Source: Acanthococcus lagerstroemiae
Taxonomy: Eukaryota > Arthropoda > Insecta > Hemiptera > Eriococcidae
Assembly (NCBI GenBank): GCA_031841125.1
Contig: CM063110.1
Coordinates: 22,315,626 to 22,379,625 of the forward strand
DNA length: 64,000 bases
Direction: 5' to 3'
The position numbers and the translations under genes were made by a program. Shown here one piece after another: positions 47,541-58,370 of the stretch (its first letter is position 1; every line of letters begins with the position of its first letter). The notes below the pieces were generated by a model, which saw only the letters and a program-made list of their open reading frames with translations, did not search any database and was not told the origin of the DNA.

Positions 47541-47786
47541 TTGGAAGTTATAAAGCAAAACATTGAAGATTTCCTTGCAGGAAATCCTATGTTAAATTTG
47601 GCCTCCTCGACAGTACTTTTTAAAATTGTTCGATTTAAAAAAATGTTGGCTGGTGAATTTTGTGATCAAAAGGAACAAATTCAGTCACTAAAAGAGCAAA
47701 AGATTTCAAAATCGTCAAATTTTAAATCTTTCTATTGTGCATGGTCAAGAAGAGAGAATGCATCATGTATTGTTATAAGATGTTAG
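47541..47786 (+). other. Conserved plus-strand ORF in the Y-Z intron of copy B
   Basis: An 81-codon frame (VLDDLEVIKQNIEDFLAGNP, then FKIVRFKKMLAGEF) follows a CGCAG acceptor-like site at 47,463. The equivalent part of copy A has a related frame with breaks, ending KLFDFKKKMF. Charged, helical, not recognised. It may be a fossil exon of another gene or a transposon piece. Confidence 0.35.
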
Positions 47787-47914
47787 AGCTTTCATTTATT
47801 AAAGTAATTTTGATTCTAAGTGATTTTTAAACTAAACGAACAGGCAAACATTTTCGAGTCAGAAAAGAAAATTGCAGATAAGTAATGAAATAATGTATGC
47901 AGTAAATTACTAAC

Positions 47915-48029
47915 CTGTAGATGTTTGGCGTAATAATTTATTTTAAAAACTGGCGAGTGGTATTTATTTGTCTCACGTGTGTGTCTAAAGCTTATACGCA
48001 AGTCAACTATAACATCAGTGAACTTCAAC
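47915..48029 (-). CDS. Lipid-binding-like family copy B, exon Y
   Basis: 115 nt between AATATTTCAG and GTTAGTAA: LKFTDVIVDLRISFRH, then NKYHSPVFKINYYAKHLQ. Same length and phases as A and C. The X-Y intron here is only 220 bp, against 975 bp in copy A. Confidence 0.75.
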
Positions 48030-48249
48030 CTGAAATATTAGTAATAAAAGTAAAGCTTTGTCTGCGATGAAGTATCTAATATCCACATTCACAGTTGATA
48101 GTAAATTTGGAAATACCAGCAAAGTTTGCTAGAAATGGTAGCAGAAAACAAATGGTGAACAATGGACAGTAGGCTAAAATGAAGATGAAATAACTGAAAA
48201 CCGACAGTTGGTTCTGCACACTCAACCGCAGTACGATTGTAATACTCAC

Positions 48250-48480
48250 CAAGCATATCCTTTTTTCTGTTCTTTGTAATTAATCTTTGCTGAGTCGAAT
48301 ATCTTATAACCCACTACTACCTTACTTGAAGGTATCGAAGTCCTGACGCTGAAGTCGTAGATATCATCAAATTCATTTCCTCCAGTTTCGCGTTTCACGC
48401 TATAAACTAGACATTGGTACTGAGTAAATTCTACGTTCTTGTAATCCCAAATGTATATGTAAGGTAACTCCAAGTATAAC
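48250..48480 (-). CDS. Lipid-binding-like family copy B, exon X
   Basis: 231 nt between TTGAATACAG and GTGAGTAT: LYLELPYIYIWDYKNVEF, then CLVYSVKRETGGNEFDDIYD, FSVRTSIPSSKVVVGYKI and NYKEQKKGYAW. Joined with Y and Z it gives an intact stretch of about 286 residues. The first exon(s) upstream (48.5-52.7 kb) were not identified, so the start and any signal peptide are unknown. Confidence 0.7.
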
Positions 48481-49140
48481 CTGTATTCAAGAAATTAATT
48501 TTAAAATTGTAATTGTTGACTTCACAGGTTTGTTTTGTTTCTTTCTCGAGACGTTTTTGCAAGGACGTACCGAAGAGTTTATCCAGGGGGGATAAAAATT
48601 GTGAAAGTCCCTACTGACTCAACTCAGAATTTCCAAGTATCAAAGCAAAAAAAAATCTTTCGACTTGTAGGATTTTCCCAACTCGCCTGACTGAAATGGT
48701 AAATTTTCCCAACTGCTGAGTGAAAAATTCCTACAGGGGGGGTAAGTTGCCCCTCTGCCTCCTATCGGTACATCCCTGCGTTATTGGAATTCTGTGAAAA
48801 TAATGTAGTACAAAATTCCATGTTTCTATCTGCAGGACTCCAGCTCTGTAACAGAGATTTCTTTATTCTGATCGAACTCTTGGCCGCTAGGTACATAATA
48901 CTATTTTAAATTCCGGATTTGTACATAGGTTGCTGAATGAGTTGTTTCTTTTTTCCGAATACCGCGCAGCAGTGGCAATAAGGTGCTACATAGTTGTACT
49001 TGGGTGTATGTTTTTTTAATTTCGAATTTTAGGAGTGTTAGATGGTTTATTGTTCCTTTTAATACAGAAACACAGAAAAAATACTTTTTATAAAATCAAA
49101 AAATGCTCAGGAGTGGCGCAATGAGTTTGAAGTTTATATA

Positions 49141-49625
49141 CGCTTGTTGTTGTTATATTCCTTAGTCTTTCGACTCGTAAATTACGTCTCTCCACTTTCT
49201 TCTCTCCTATGCTAATCTTTTCATTTCTGATGATTTACACTTTATCTCCTTCATTATCTGCTCTTCTTAGCTCATTCTGTGCCTTCATTTCCAGTTCTTT
49301 CCCTCAACAGTTCCCTCTAGTAATAAGAATAATATCCTTAGATGTCTTATATGTAGTATGACCTATCATTTTAATTCTTCTCTTTACGATTATATTCCTC
49401 ATTTCTCTTTTCCTTCTTATTCGGCTTAGTACTTCTTCATATTCCTGATGTTTTCGGTTCATTTGATTTTCAATATTCTCCGATATAACACCTCATTTCA
49501 AAACCTTCTACCTTTTTTCTTTCATGTGTTCATATTTTGTCCAGGCCTCACATCCGTATAATGTTATATACTTCAAATATACGTTTGAAGAAATCTCAGT
49601 CTTACAATTGAATCACTAGTTGGAC
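49141..49625 (-). mobile_element. Non-LTR 3' end, duplicate of the one at 33.6-34.1 kb
   Basis: Minus strand: TLYGCEAWT, then a degenerate region with RRIKMIGHTTYKTSKDIILI, ending in (CAA)n at about 49,143. The sequence beyond the tail (49,000-49,140, with 'caggagtggcgcaatgag') also matches 33,480-33,640, so element and flank were duplicated together. Confidence 0.8.
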
Positions 49626-50109
49626 AGTTCAAAGCGATTTAAATACTGTTAGTAATCCTAACAGAATTTTTTGAAACTTTTCGGGACACATTGTCCCGCT
49701 GGGACGGAAAAGATTAAACAATGTTATAGGGTGATCCAAAAATAAAATGACTGGATTTTTATCAACGTGCATATCGAATGCTGGGCAGATGTCTGAACTT
49801 AAGATAGTGTGGGCGTACCAGGGTCGTAGCCAGCAGGCCTCTGCTGTGGTGCTAGGAGAGGGAGTAATTGATACTTGAACACATAAAACAAAGAAAGTGT
49901 AAAAAGTTATTTTATTTAGTGTAATTTCCACCCAATCCCGAATGTGCGGTCCTGATACGTACACACTTTTTTGGTGTTTTGTTAGTTTGTGTGTGAATAG
50001 CTGTTATTACAATTTTCAGCTGTGAAGACGTAAACATCTGTTACTGATAAAGCAGATGCCATAATATACTTCACAATCCACCTATACTGCTAATATGTTT
50101 TGCATGGGG

Positions 50110-51875
50110 AAAATATAAGCTCACGCTAAAAAGGCGTTTTGCAGTTACGATAAATAGACTTGCACGCTAAATTCTGAACTACGCTATAATAGAGTAGAAT
50201 GTCAATTATGATAGAAGGGTCATTCTTCAAAAATGTCGATATTTCAGGTATGTTTTTTCATGGAGGAATGTAGGGGATATTTGAACTTTTTTTGATGGGA
50301 GTCATTAAGAGGCGTTCTGTATAACATATTAGTAAGATTGGACCGACAGTGAGGGGATTATGTATTTTGGCATAGTAATCAAAATGATGAATGCCATGCC
50401 GAAAGACAATAGCGAACTAAAAGTGTTCTGCCGTCGATTAGTAGATTCCAAAATAAAAAATTGTATGGAGAGTTGATAAAGGGATACTAACCTATTAATT
50501 AGATGTAATTATTTTTGGATGGTGAATGTCTATCGTTGCATAAAGATGACCATGCAGAAAGATACTTTTTTTAAATTCTTAATTTTAGACAATAATACGC
50601 AAATGCACGAGTCTCGTCACAAAAAAAAACGGGATTTGATATGCGGACCGTATTGTTTGGATAAGAATATGCAATTTAACCATCATTGCGACGAAAAAAA
50701 TATTGAAACTCCTATTTTGTGATTGATTGAAAAATAGCCATGCCGGCGGACAAAAAATCGAGGGACAATTTTCAAACCTGGCCATACTGACTCCTACCTA
50801 TGAAGATGCGATTCCAATGTTACCTTGTGATTCCTTCATCCATTTAAAGTAGTACTACTTTGTCAGTTCGTTCTAATCAGATTGAAAATTTAGAAAAAAA
50901 TAATAAAAATTGTTCGAGGGACAGCCATGCCGACGTACATTTTAGCATATTTAGTCCAATTTTGACCCAGTAAATGTGGATCACATTTTCTTCTGAAAGC
51001 TTGAAAAAGTAGAACTGAGTCATATCTATCACCGAAAAAAATGTCCTTATCATTAATAGCTTGTGAGATAACTGTTGGGGACCGAAATATCAACATTTTC
51101 GAAGAATAATCCAGAAATGCAAGCTAACTCGTGAACGTCAATACATTGTATATTACAACTATGAAAAGATATCAAACTACCTAATTTATATTTCTTCAAT
51201 CACAACATGCGTCAATTCGGTGATTCACATTATTTCTGGGACTGACCCCGCGAGAGTTTCATCAAAGGAAATTCTGATTCCACCAAAGGAGGTTCCAGTC
51301 AAATAATGGCAATTGTGTTCGGATTATAGTCAATTCGTAGGTTTTAGAGGTCACTTAATTCAACTTTGAAAGTAATCTTTGCATGGTACCCATTTGGATG
51401 CCACTAAATGGAGTTCCAATTTAACCAAAGGGGGTACAATTAACTCCGGAGATGAATTTTATAGAAACCTTAAACACCTATAAAGAAAATGTAGTCCTAA
51501 AGAATAATGATCAGGAATCCTCTTTGTTAGGGACACCAATGGAGTCTACTCCAAAAATTTCTTTCAAAATTAAATTCAGTGACTTCGACAACTTATTATT
51601 TGCATGTAATAGCTCAATTAAATTACCATTATTTAGGCGGAATTATCTTGGGTGAGACCAGATTTTTTTATAGTGTGATATAGATTTCTTTATCGTTAAC
51701 TAATAAGTAGAACGGAATTACTCTTAATATCGTGTTATTCGCTCAGTGTAGCGTGATTCTGATTTCTTAACGTTAATATTTTTATTAAATGGGCAAAATA
51801 TCATTCTACCGTGATTGGTATTTTTTAAAAGCGTTTTTCCTATTTCTTGTAGCGTGCGATTAATTCCATCCCGTT
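50110..51875. mobile_element. Probable insertion specific to copy B
   Basis: In copy A the flanks are adjacent (38,340-38,360), whereas here 1.77 kb intervenes. Weakly similar inverted phrases occur near the two ends ('ctcacgctaaaaaggcgttt' and the complement of 'aagcgtttttcc...gtagcgtgcg'). The phrase 'gccatgccg(g/a)cg' recurs at 50,738 and 50,926. Open frames are short and unrecognised. Element class unknown. Confidence 0.45.
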
Positions 51876-52726
51876 TAATAATACTTACAAGTGAGAATTA
51901 CCGACTTCGCCTTTCAGATAGGTATATTTAAATTGAATAATTCTTAAAGCAAGTTTCATTTTTGTTACAGACTTTTTCTCATTTACATGGTACTCGAAAA
52001 TATAGTGAGCTGCTATATTGACACCTATAGTGGTCAGAGCCCTGCTGAGATTCATTACAAAGTTGAGTGTATTAATCAGCAATTTTCAACATTTTCTGAA
52101 CAAATTTACTTCCATTTCCATAAAGGGATAAATACAACTGTCAAACTTTCGCAGTATACGCGTGGGACTTCTGACTATAATCTATGAACAATTGAGCCAA
52201 ATCTATGACAGCTAGTTTAGGCAATTGAAATATTTCTTTAAATATGATGTTCTTAACAGGAGCTCTCGTGCACCATCGTAACTTAATTTGTTCGCGAGAT
52301 ATAGCAAAAATCCAGTAGGTAGTGGTTTTTTAGAGCCGCAATTCTTAAAAAATATTAATAACTAGAAAATGGAGCCTAATTTTTTTAAATTGGTCCACAG
52401 GCAGACTTGTAAGATAGACTAGAATCGCTACTGCAAGTTTGGTCTAAGCTAGTTAAAAGAGTGGTAACGATAAAATCCAAAATACCAGGGTTGAAAATGT
52501 TACTTTTATATCGTGGTATACACTTCTTCCTGGAAGTTCGTATCTGTACCCCTCAAATTTTAGATTGTCAAAACATCATACTTAGTCACGACTCCCATTG
52601 CCTTGTATTCACACTTATAAGAATGGAAATAACTCTTCATTTTCAGTCTTCCAGAAATCCATTCCAACCCCTTGTATGTTGTATAAGTATATTCTTTTCA
52701 AGTACCTATCAATGATAATCTGAATA

Positions 52727-52923
52727 TTACTTATGTCCAGTGCTGTATTCCATTAAAATTGGTTCCGTGCGACGGATAATAGGCGTCCACGGTACTTTTT
52801 TCCAACGGCTGACTGCTTGGAGCAATAACATCCAAACATGTATTGCTTGGCAGAACGAGGTCATTGGATTTTCGATCTCCGGAGGTGCTCGGAACATGTC
52901 TTGTGCCTTTATCCCATTTTCGT
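52727..52923 (-). CDS. Small tandem gene family, copy at 53 kb, exon 3
   Basis: 197 nt after TTTTACTCAG: DENGIKAQDMFRAPPEIENP, then FCQAIHVWMLLLQAVSRWKK and RRTEPILMEYSTGHK, TAA. It completes an intact 95-aa protein with exons 1 and 2. The most conserved features against the other copies are RAPP/PAPP-IE, FC-AI--W, QA---WK and RR-EPILMEYS. Function unknown. Calculated by eye it is basic overall, with one hydrophobic helix too short and charged to be a confident membrane span. The antisense strand is also open. Confidence 0.62.
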
Positions 52924-53054
52924 CTGAGTAAAACCTCGAATTGTCATGTACTGCATAGTGCGTTGGTGCTTAAAAAATATTTCTTGGCGTATTATGTAGA
53001 ACGAAATTGAAAATACTCGAATAAATAAAGTAGAATAATTTAGTTTTGGCGTAC

Positions 53055-53134
53055 CGGTGATGTGACGAGGTTCTGTTGGCTGTAACTGAGCATCCGGTGG
53101 AAGACTAATCTTTGTCAGTCCACGATGATCACTT
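53055..53134 (-). CDS. Small tandem gene family, copy at 53 kb, exon 2
   Basis: 80 nt between ATATTTACAG and GTACGC: SDHRGLTKISLPPDAQ, then EPRHIT. The preceding 73-nt intron contains a consensus branch site TACTAAC at a proper distance (12 nt) from the acceptor, which strongly supports splicing on this strand. Confidence 0.62.
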
Positions 53135-53207
53135 CTGTAAATATTATTGTTAGTATAAATGTGAGTGAAAATTGCTTCAATATAAGAACTTAATTTGCTA
53201 TAATAAC

Positions 53208-53218
53208 CTGTGCGACAT
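53208..53218 (-). CDS. Small tandem gene family, copy at 53 kb, exon 1
   Basis: ATGTCGCACAG then GTTATTATAGC. It codes MSHR across the splice. An in-frame TGA lies just upstream of the ATG, fixing the start. The upstream 250 bp is shared with the other two copies. Confidence 0.58.
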
Positions 53219-53993
53219 AATGATGAATCACAAAAAATTGGGCTGGACCTGAAATTGCTTTCAGAATGTGATACAATTCATGTAGAGCATAGACACATTA
53301 ACTAACGTAGTAAGAACTAAGAACCCCGTTACTAACGAGTAGCGTTGGTAGCTCATTCAATTCTCCTTAATTTTTGTATGTATTATAATTCAAAATAGTT
53401 AAAAATAGCACATCCGAATGATTTTTCAATACGAATTAATGAACTATTAGTGTTGAAATCTGGCGAAGTCACTATGTAAAAAATAGTGTCGATTTTGCTC
53501 AACGGGTAACCACTTGAAAGTTGAAAGAAGCCATATATGGCGAAGTAAAGTCTTTCCAAATAATTCTAAAATTTATTCCCATCAACGACCACACAACTTA
53601 CATAATTAGGTACATCCTAATTGTTATGTAATTTATTTAAAAAATCCAATGCATTCTTAATATTAATTCTCAAATTTAGATGACAGGTAACTAAAGAGGT
53701 GTAATATAATATACCTACACGTTATAAATTAAATAATGTAAACCCCTTTTAATACTAGTTTAAATTTGTTTCAAAGATCATTTCTTCTTATTTTGTGTTA
53801 CCTACTAAACAAACGTACAATATATTAAAATAAATTATTAAATAGACAATCAATTAACATGAAAGATAAAACTTGAATAACGCATGCTATCACCTTATTT
53901 TTACACGATTTTCAAACGAATGAAAAAGGTCGAACACCTATCAACTGAATTCAGGTTACGCCTTGAGGCACTTCAGATTACAAAAATTATTAA

Positions 53994-54503
53994 TCAGGTA
54001 GATGAACCCGAGTTTTCGGTTTTCAAGAGTTTTTTAATCAATTCATTACTTATTTCGGGACCAAGCAAACCTAAATCAGTGACCTTTTCTGTCAAGTCAT
54101 TAACAGTAGTGAATTCCTTGCTTTTATCTTCTATGGAAAATGGAAATAAAATCCGAAGATCTTCATATTCTGCGAGGTGGGCTGCTATATTTCTCATCTT
54201 TTCCGAATCGTGCAAAAGGAAGATCAGGTACTGAATTACACGTAATTCATTTTTCGTCAACGAAAAACCCTTTCCATTTGTTCCGTTAATTATATTGAGT
54301 AATACATTATAGATTTCTATCATAGATTTAACTTTATTTAGTTCTCGCGAGGCATTTTTAATTACGTAGGCTTCCAAACGATCCATCACTTCTTGCTTAT
54401 TTTTGAGGACTTTTTCCATGAGATCAGTGATGATTCTTATCGCTGTATTTTCAGTACATGGAAGCGTACCTGACGGCCACGGTGAATCTGTGTTATACCT
54501 GAA
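53994..54503 (-). CDS. Lipid-binding-like family copy C, terminal exon Z
   Basis: Phase 0 after GACTTTACAG. 169 codons and TGA: FRYNTDSPWPSGTLPCTENT, then IITDLMEKVLKNKQEVMDRL, VIKNASRELNKVKSM and KKLLKTENSGSST at the end. Intact. More diverged from A and B in the middle (NVLLNIINGTNGKGFSLTKN). It lies 0.78 kb upstream of the small gene at 53.2 kb, the best preserved example of the two-gene unit. Confidence 0.7.
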   Translation of the reverse strand, partial: FRYNTDSPWPSGTLPCTENTAIRIITDLMEKVLKNKQEVMDRLEAYVIKNASRELNKVKSMIEIYNVLLNIINGTNGKGFSLTKNELRVIQYLIFLLHDSEKMRNIAAHLAEYEDLRILFPFSIEDKSKEFTTVNDLTEKVTDLGLLGPEISNELIKKLLKTENSGSST

Positions 54504-54509
54504 CTGTAA

Positions 54510-55380
54510 AGTCAAATATGCATTACACCAGGAATTTGCTAACTGGTCACATTTAGGATTATGTCGTCAAAATTTCGGAATGTTTCAATGATTAGCCGGG
54601 TAATCTTGTGGGGCTTGGATTTTTCAAATTTCAGCCTGTTGAGCGGTTATAATTGAACTTTTTTTCAAAAATATCAGAGCATTGACATAATTCAAAGGGC
54701 TCTAATAAATTGAACCAAACATGCAAATAGGAAGCTTGGGGATTTAGTCCTCATCCTCTGAAAGTCTCCCCAAAAAAACTAAAATTTAACACGAGCGAAA
54801 AAATGTTCAGCATTTTTCTCTTCATACCGTTTAGCCTCCATGAGCTCCTCTCGACACTCCAGGTCGGCTATGTAAGTTCATTTGTATTTGTGTGATTATT
54901 ATTCGAAATTATTGGGAAAAATAATCTGACGTAATTGATCCAAATGGTTTTTCCAGGCCTGATCTAAAATCCGAATCCTTTTCTCATTTCTTTATCCTAG
55001 ATCCAAAAACTATGAATCGTATCATTTATTTGCAGTTGATCCACGATCGGTGATCTGATTCATTTGTTTCGTGATTTGCCCAATCTTGCGTGCATGCGAT
55101 ATTTTTTTGAACAATCAGTTATAATGGCACCAACTTGATTTCATTTTATTCTCATGCTCGCTTTTTTTATGCCTGGTGGAGGGAGAGAGGGTACACTGCT
55201 CTATTGTAAGAAGTTGAACGTTTCATTTAATAAAATAATTCTAGGTATAAATCGATACTTAAAGCACATGGAATTTTTTTTCCCTATTAATTAAGGAAAC
55301 AAGAGAAATTAAAGGCAAACGTTTCTAAATTATACGAAAAAATTACAGAAGAACCAAGAAATAATGTAGCCAATTATTAC
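54510..55380. other. Intron Y-Z of copy C with a dispersed repeat
   Basis: 54,775-54,890 ('acgagcgaaaaaatgttcag ... caggtcggctat') matches 60,220-60,315, a dispersed repeat. The 3' part near 55,190 matches the introns of copies A and B. Confidence 0.5.
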
Positions 55381-55495
55381 CGTCATTTTCCCGATGTTGT
55401 AATCGATTTTAAAAACTGGTGAATGGAATTGATTTGTATCAGCTGCGTGCGAAAAGCCCATTTTCAGATCAACTGCGGTATCAGTCAAGTTGGGC
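55381..55495 (-). CDS. Lipid-binding-like family copy C, exon Y
   Basis: 115 nt between TATATTTTAG and GTAATAAT: PNLTDTAVDLKMGFSH, then NQFHSPVFKIDYNIGKMT. Same length and phase as A and B. No exon X was found upstream to 56.7 kb (the WDYKN box is absent), so copy C is either 5'-truncated or has a distant or lost X exon. Confidence 0.7.
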
Positions 55496-55699
55496 CTAAA
55501 ATATAAAAAATAATGAAGTAAGTTTGCATGCAAAGTCTGTAGTATGCACATTAAGGTATCTCTTAATTTTGGGAAGTTTTGAATTTTTAGAAGGCACCAT
55601 GTAATCTGGTTCGACGCATTGAAAAAAAATTATATGCGGCGAAATTTGAGTTGAATTGATTGAGGAGAACAATTAGGCCAACTTGTATCCGAGGGTGCC

Positions 55700-56560
55700 T
55701 CAAGCCTATTTAATTTTGACGCTTTTTTCATTCTGGAATATGAAATTTCTTTGCCCAGATGGGAGCCGAGCTAATTTCTGAGGCGATATTCAAAATTAGC
55801 GAAGCTTCAAAACCCAATTATGATAATTTATTAAACTTTTTGAGGCAATTCAATTTCAGAATAATGAAATTTGCGCTCATATTGGAGTCGGACCAAAAAT
55901 ATGATGCGTTATTTAAAATCAGCAACCTAAAAAATCCGACTTCGATACATTGTTCAATTTTTTAATACAAGTCAATTTTCTCATTATCACACAGAAAATT
56001 TTGAATTTGTGGTTCATTTTTGGTCGCTTATTTCGAATATCGCATCAGATTATTGATCCGCTTCCGTTTAGGCCCAAAAATTCCAAATTTTATACTCATA
56101 TTGGGCCAAAATTGAACTAGTTTGAAAATCTGAACAATTATTATTATTATTATTATTTTTCCAGTCATCGATTTTAAACCTGGCATCATATTTTCGATCC
56201 AATTACAAATTTGCTTTCAGAAATCGAGCTACTTATTGACAATGGATCTTTCGGTCGTTTATGATAAAATAAATACCTCGTTTAAAAAATTAAGCAAAGT
56301 AACTGTTTTTTTTTTGTATCGTTTATTTGCAATAATTCGATTATCAATTTCAGCCGGCACTGACTTCAGTCCGAAAGTTGGTATTTTACCCTGGGCACGG
56401 GAGGAATTGACTCCAGGTTGAAAAAGTGAATGACGTATCCGAATAGGTTTTTTCTCGGCGGCCGGGGATTTTGATTTTTAATATCGCGTTAGATTTTCCA
56501 CTTGGCCCCAATTTGGGCTTTAAATTTAACATTTACAATTCGATTAATGGTCAAAATTGA
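55700..56560. repeat. Degenerate tandem repeat region
   Basis: Loosely repeated phrases such as 'tgaaatttgcgctcatattg', 'tttatactcatattgggcc' and 'cacttggccccaatttgggc', at intervals of roughly 200-400 bp. Similar phrasing occurs at 4.3-5.9 kb. Contains an (ATT)n run at 56,139-56,156. No gene. Confidence 0.45.
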
Positions 56561-56745
56561 ATTGATTTGGAATACAATAAAAGTACAGTTTTTGATTAGC
56601 ACAATTAAAGTAACACCGGTTTCTTTTTGTCGCTGATTCTGTACATTGAAATTGGAAAATTGTGTTAAATTCGAAATTACGAGTAAAAAAAAATCGTAGT
56701 ATGTGAAATTCAAGACTCGGGGGACGGTTCACTTTCAAAAGAAAA

Positions 56746-56798
56746 ACTGCTTTCGCTTCGCGAAAGCAGTACCGACTTTTCGGCCTTCGGCCGAAAAG
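56746..56798. other. Two adjacent perfect hairpins with TTC loops
   Basis: 56,746-56,770: 11-bp stem (ACTGCTTTCGC) with loop TTC. 56,776-56,798: 10-bp stem (CTTTTCGGCC) with loop TTC. Only five bases separate them, and a third imperfect inverted repeat (GGAAC..GTTCC) follows at 56,804-56,824. They are GC-rich in an AT-rich context. Possible structured RNA, transposon end or replication-related structure. Confidence 0.8.
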
Positions 56799-57158
56799 GA
56801 CTCGGAACTCGCTTCGCTCGTTCCTCGCGAAATCAAGACACTGTCGACACGTTTTAAGTCGTTAACGTTTTAAAAAACGCAAATGTCGACAAGGACTAGT
56901 GGTATTCGGCTGAAATGTTTAAGGCCATTCACGTTTTAAAAAAACGGTACTCTCGACAGGGAATAGTATTATAAAAATATAAAATTAGAGTTCGTATAAA
57001 TTTGAAATCGATACATTCAAGGCGGAAACGTGTAAGACCGAAACATTTGTATAATACAACAAAACTACGCGGCTATCAAAATTCGATTTCGTATAAATTA
57101 AATCCCAAACAACATCGAGTACATAAGTCGCCTCGCGCTTCTTATGCTGAACTTAAAT

Positions 57159-57434
57159 TGAGGAAACTCGTGAACGACTCAACCGATTGTCATCAAACTT
57201 TCACCAATACAACTTCGAGTACTTCTCTATAATGTACCAAAATTTGGAATCAAATGATTCGATAGTTCCTGAGATTTTTGTGCCACAAATTTTGTCCTCA
57301 AGGAAAACTCACGAACGGCTCGACCGATTGCCTTCAAAAGCTTATTTTAACAACTTCGAGTACTTCTCCATAATATACCAAAATTTGGAATCAATTGATT
57401 CAATAGTTTCTGAGATTTTCTTCCCACAAAATTA
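57159..57434 (+). repeat. Two tandem ~138-bp repeats
   Basis: 57,159-57,299 and 57,300-57,434 align end to end ('gaacgactcaaccgattg' / 'gaacggctcgaccgattg'; 'aacttcgagtacttctc'; 'taccaaaatttggaatcaa'). An (AT)n microsatellite (57,443-57,471) follows directly. The 76- to 82-codon frames that run through are not conserved as protein. Confidence 0.8.
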
Positions 57435-57436
57435 AG

Positions 57437-57474
<38 letters not shown>

Positions 57475-57479
57475 AAACC

Positions 57480-58370
57480 TGAAATTCAGCCACTATTACA
57501 GTCGTGTTCTAAACACTCTGAAACGCAAAAAAAACATTGCCCCCGCCCCCAACTTCACAACTGTGACGAGTGTAATACCTCCCTTTTCTTCGAAAAGTCG
57601 GTAAAAGAACGTGGTGGGATATTTCCTAATACCGACCGTGCATTCTTCATCACTATTTGTATGCACATGAAATTGCATACTCAATTCCCCGTAAATACGT
57701 CATTCAGCTCAATAATCAATAACTTCGGGCAATAATAACTCGTCATAATTTCGTCTTATTGATCTTAATTTTATTTTATTTTTGCTTTGATTTTAGTTTT
57801 CTGTCCTCGAGAAGCCTAGGTCATCTATGATTGTTTTTTTTGTACTTATCGTCTAGTTTTTGACCAGTTACAAATAAAGCGTAGAAAATAACCTTTTTCT
57901 TTCTCTTTTATTTTTTTCTCGTTTTCTTCTTTTTTCCGATTTGATTGTATTTATACCTATCCACCTATTTAGATATGGTACGACTGCACCAGCTTGACCC
58001 TCATTTGGGTGCTAATTGACAGAGAGAGGCTTAACAAGTCTTGAATCGTAATAGAGAACATAAAACCGGAGAAGTAGGATTTTGTAAGTTCTGGAACGGG
58101 AGTAGGGGAGTCAATGAACTTCCAAACTTTCAAGGTCGCACAGAGTTGCAAGGGGGCTCTATATACACGGGATATTTTTCGCATGTCGATGAACTGGTTG
58201 CCTGGGGGCTTTCAGTTTATTGCGTAACATAGAGGAACGCCGCATGTGGCGTGGTGGTATGAATAAGCCGGCACAGGATGGCCGTCTGTTCAAATTAAAA
58301 CGCAACATTACTCTGGGCTCCCTGTGACGCTGTTATGGACAACAGAAAATGCAACGAAAAATTATTCGGG
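57480..58370. other. No gene recognised
   Basis: AT-rich sequence with pyrimidine-rich stretches around 57,890-57,930. Nothing supportable. Confidence 0.45.

Noticed and set aside
51885..52187. ORFs on both strands in the block shared with 38.5 kb
   Set aside because: The other copy has stops and indels in every frame, so the block is conserved as non-coding DNA.
57159..57434. CRISPR-like array or coding repeat
   Set aside because: Only two long direct copies without regular spacers, in a eukaryotic context. It is a simple tandem duplication.
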